A stretch of DNA of 64,000 nt from Gracilaria vermiculophylla (taxonomy: Eukaryota; Rhodophyta; Florideophyceae; Gracilariales; Gracilariaceae), in contig JAHNZQ020003147.1 of the NCBI GenBank assembly GCA_019155205.2, forward strand, positions 454,563-518,562. The letters run 5' to 3'. The stretch's first letter is position 1. The number at the start of each line of letters is the position of its first letter. The position numbers were made by a program, and so were the translations under genes. Under the pieces are notes generated by a model that made no database searches, was not told the DNA's origin, and saw nothing but the letters and a program-made list of their open reading frames with translations. Shown piece by piece: positions 63,513 through 64,000 of this stretch.

Positions 63513-63572
63513 AGCGGCGGTGGGGGGGCGGCCGTCGGCGTGCGCGGCGCGCGCGCGGCGGACGGAGGCCAT
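61989..63572 (-). CDS. PB1-like protein with three ZZ zinc fingers
   Basis: A 527-residue protein. A low-complexity start (Ala run, then five DG pairs) leads into a PB1/ubiquitin-like region at about 70-150 (LLFVRFESAVFRLQLRSHV to HHTVFAFV), then a helical Ala/His-rich middle. Three ZZ-type zinc fingers follow at about 295-331, 358-394 and 439-474, each with CxxC pairs and the typical YDLCxxC ending (FDYDLCAPC, SFDLCANC, NYSLCDSC). PB1 followed by ZZ is the order of the autophagy receptors p62 and NBR1, but no UBA domain or LC3-binding motif is obvious and three ZZs are unusual. The PB1 call is tentative; the ZZs are clear. ATG 63572 is the first in frame. Confidence 0.75.
63445..63530 (-). 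repeat. Hexamer and trinucleotide repeats in the ZZ-protein gene
   Basis: Five exact CCGTCG units (63445-63474, plus strand) encode the DG run; next to them a GGC/GCG-rich stretch (about 63478-63530) encodes the alanine tract. Confidence 0.85.
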
Positions 63573-63877
63573 GATGGCCAGGCGCGGCGCGCTCGGTGCG
63601 GGGCCGGAGATGGCGGCGGCGGAGCACGGGCGGCGGCGGCGCACGGGCGGCGGCGATACGCGGGCGGCGGCTGGCGGGCGTGCGGCTGGCGGGCAGCACG
63701 CAATCAACACCGTGCCACGTGGCCAAGCGTCGCACTCAGCAGCGCGCGCACCTCGTCGCACACCAAATGCAGCCGCGTCCGTTGCGCAGCGCCGCGCAAC
63801 GCCGCGCAGCGCCTCCCGCCGCGGTCACAACTCGCCGCGCCTCCGCCGCGCCCCGCGCCTCCGCGCCTCGCTTGTCG
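63573..63877. promoter_or_regulatory. G+C-rich upstream region of the ZZ-protein gene
   Basis: About 300 bp of very G+C-rich DNA with a CACGTG at 63716-63721. Open frames run through it without an ATG before the assigned start. It passes into the C homopolymer. Confidence 0.4.

Positions 63878-64000
<123 letters not shown>

Noticed and set aside
62722..63735. Arg-rich minus-strand frame of 337 codons
   Set aside because: Alternate frame of the ZZ-protein gene; composition is almost only Arg, Ala and Pro.

Overview
The window is nuclear DNA of a eukaryote, most likely an alga with a primary plastid, possibly a red alga. The gene set is eukaryotic: PRP8, SNU66, a CCT chaperonin subunit, COP9 signalosome subunit 5, condensin subunit H, MUS81 and topoisomerase I. 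Photosynthesis is suggested by a TPR protein at 41170-42216 with a plastid-type transit region followed by a twin-arginine thylakoid-lumen signal and no separate ER signal in front, and more weakly by a DUF3598-like protein. Lineage cannot be proved from sequence alone; sparse, short introns and intron-free giant genes fit a unicellular red alga. I could reconstruct only four introns, 84-109 nt long with GT..AG ends, in three genes (PITP, PHB1, HAD phosphatase), all in the 5' part of the coding sequence. Many apparent reading frames begin at GTG or TTG; I moved those starts to the first in-frame ATG.

Layout. 1-13 kb: PAP2 lipid phosphatase, a 48-residue protein matching the membrane tail of the V-ATPase accessory protein ATP6AP2, PNGase, CSN5, NAR1 and a two-part Golgi-type glycosyltransferase. 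13-31 kb: PI-transfer protein, prohibitin 1, UTP25, the 7.3-kb intron-free PRP8, CCT6, a DUF3598-like protein, a HAD-type nucleotidase and a small unknown protein. 33-44 kb: topoisomerase I, SNU66 with two Hub1-binding elements, an unknown coiled-coil protein, a GT14 branching enzyme, the lumenal TPR protein and a bacterial-looking phosphotransferase. 47-64 kb: an enlarged MUS81 with a run of SUMO-interaction-like motifs, a sphingolipid desaturase, a SelD-type FAD oxidoreductase, an initiator tRNA-Met gene, a degenerate PAP2-like membrane protein, condensin CAP-H, a MITE-like element, a membrane-anchored methyltransferase and a PB1-like/triple-ZZ protein. The window ends in 123 consecutive C.

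Themes. Nuclear RNA work (PRP8, SNU66, UTP25), chromosome maintenance (TOP1, MUS81, CAP-H), protein quality control (PNGase, CSN5, CCT6, PHB1, PB1-ZZ protein), lipid signalling and sphingolipids (two PAP2 proteins, PITP, desaturase) and secretory-pathway glycan building (two glycosyltransferases, possibly the anchored methyltransferase). Neighbours do not form operons. Convergent genes often end within 20-40 bp of each other, while divergent pairs share 330-570-bp upstream regions. Several gene-poor blocks of 1-2.5 kb have no recognisable content.

Base composition is mosaic: most genes are A+T-moderate, but blocks around 40.4-42.1 kb, 52.8-54 kb and 60.2-63.8 kb are strongly G+C-rich in both coding and flanking DNA.
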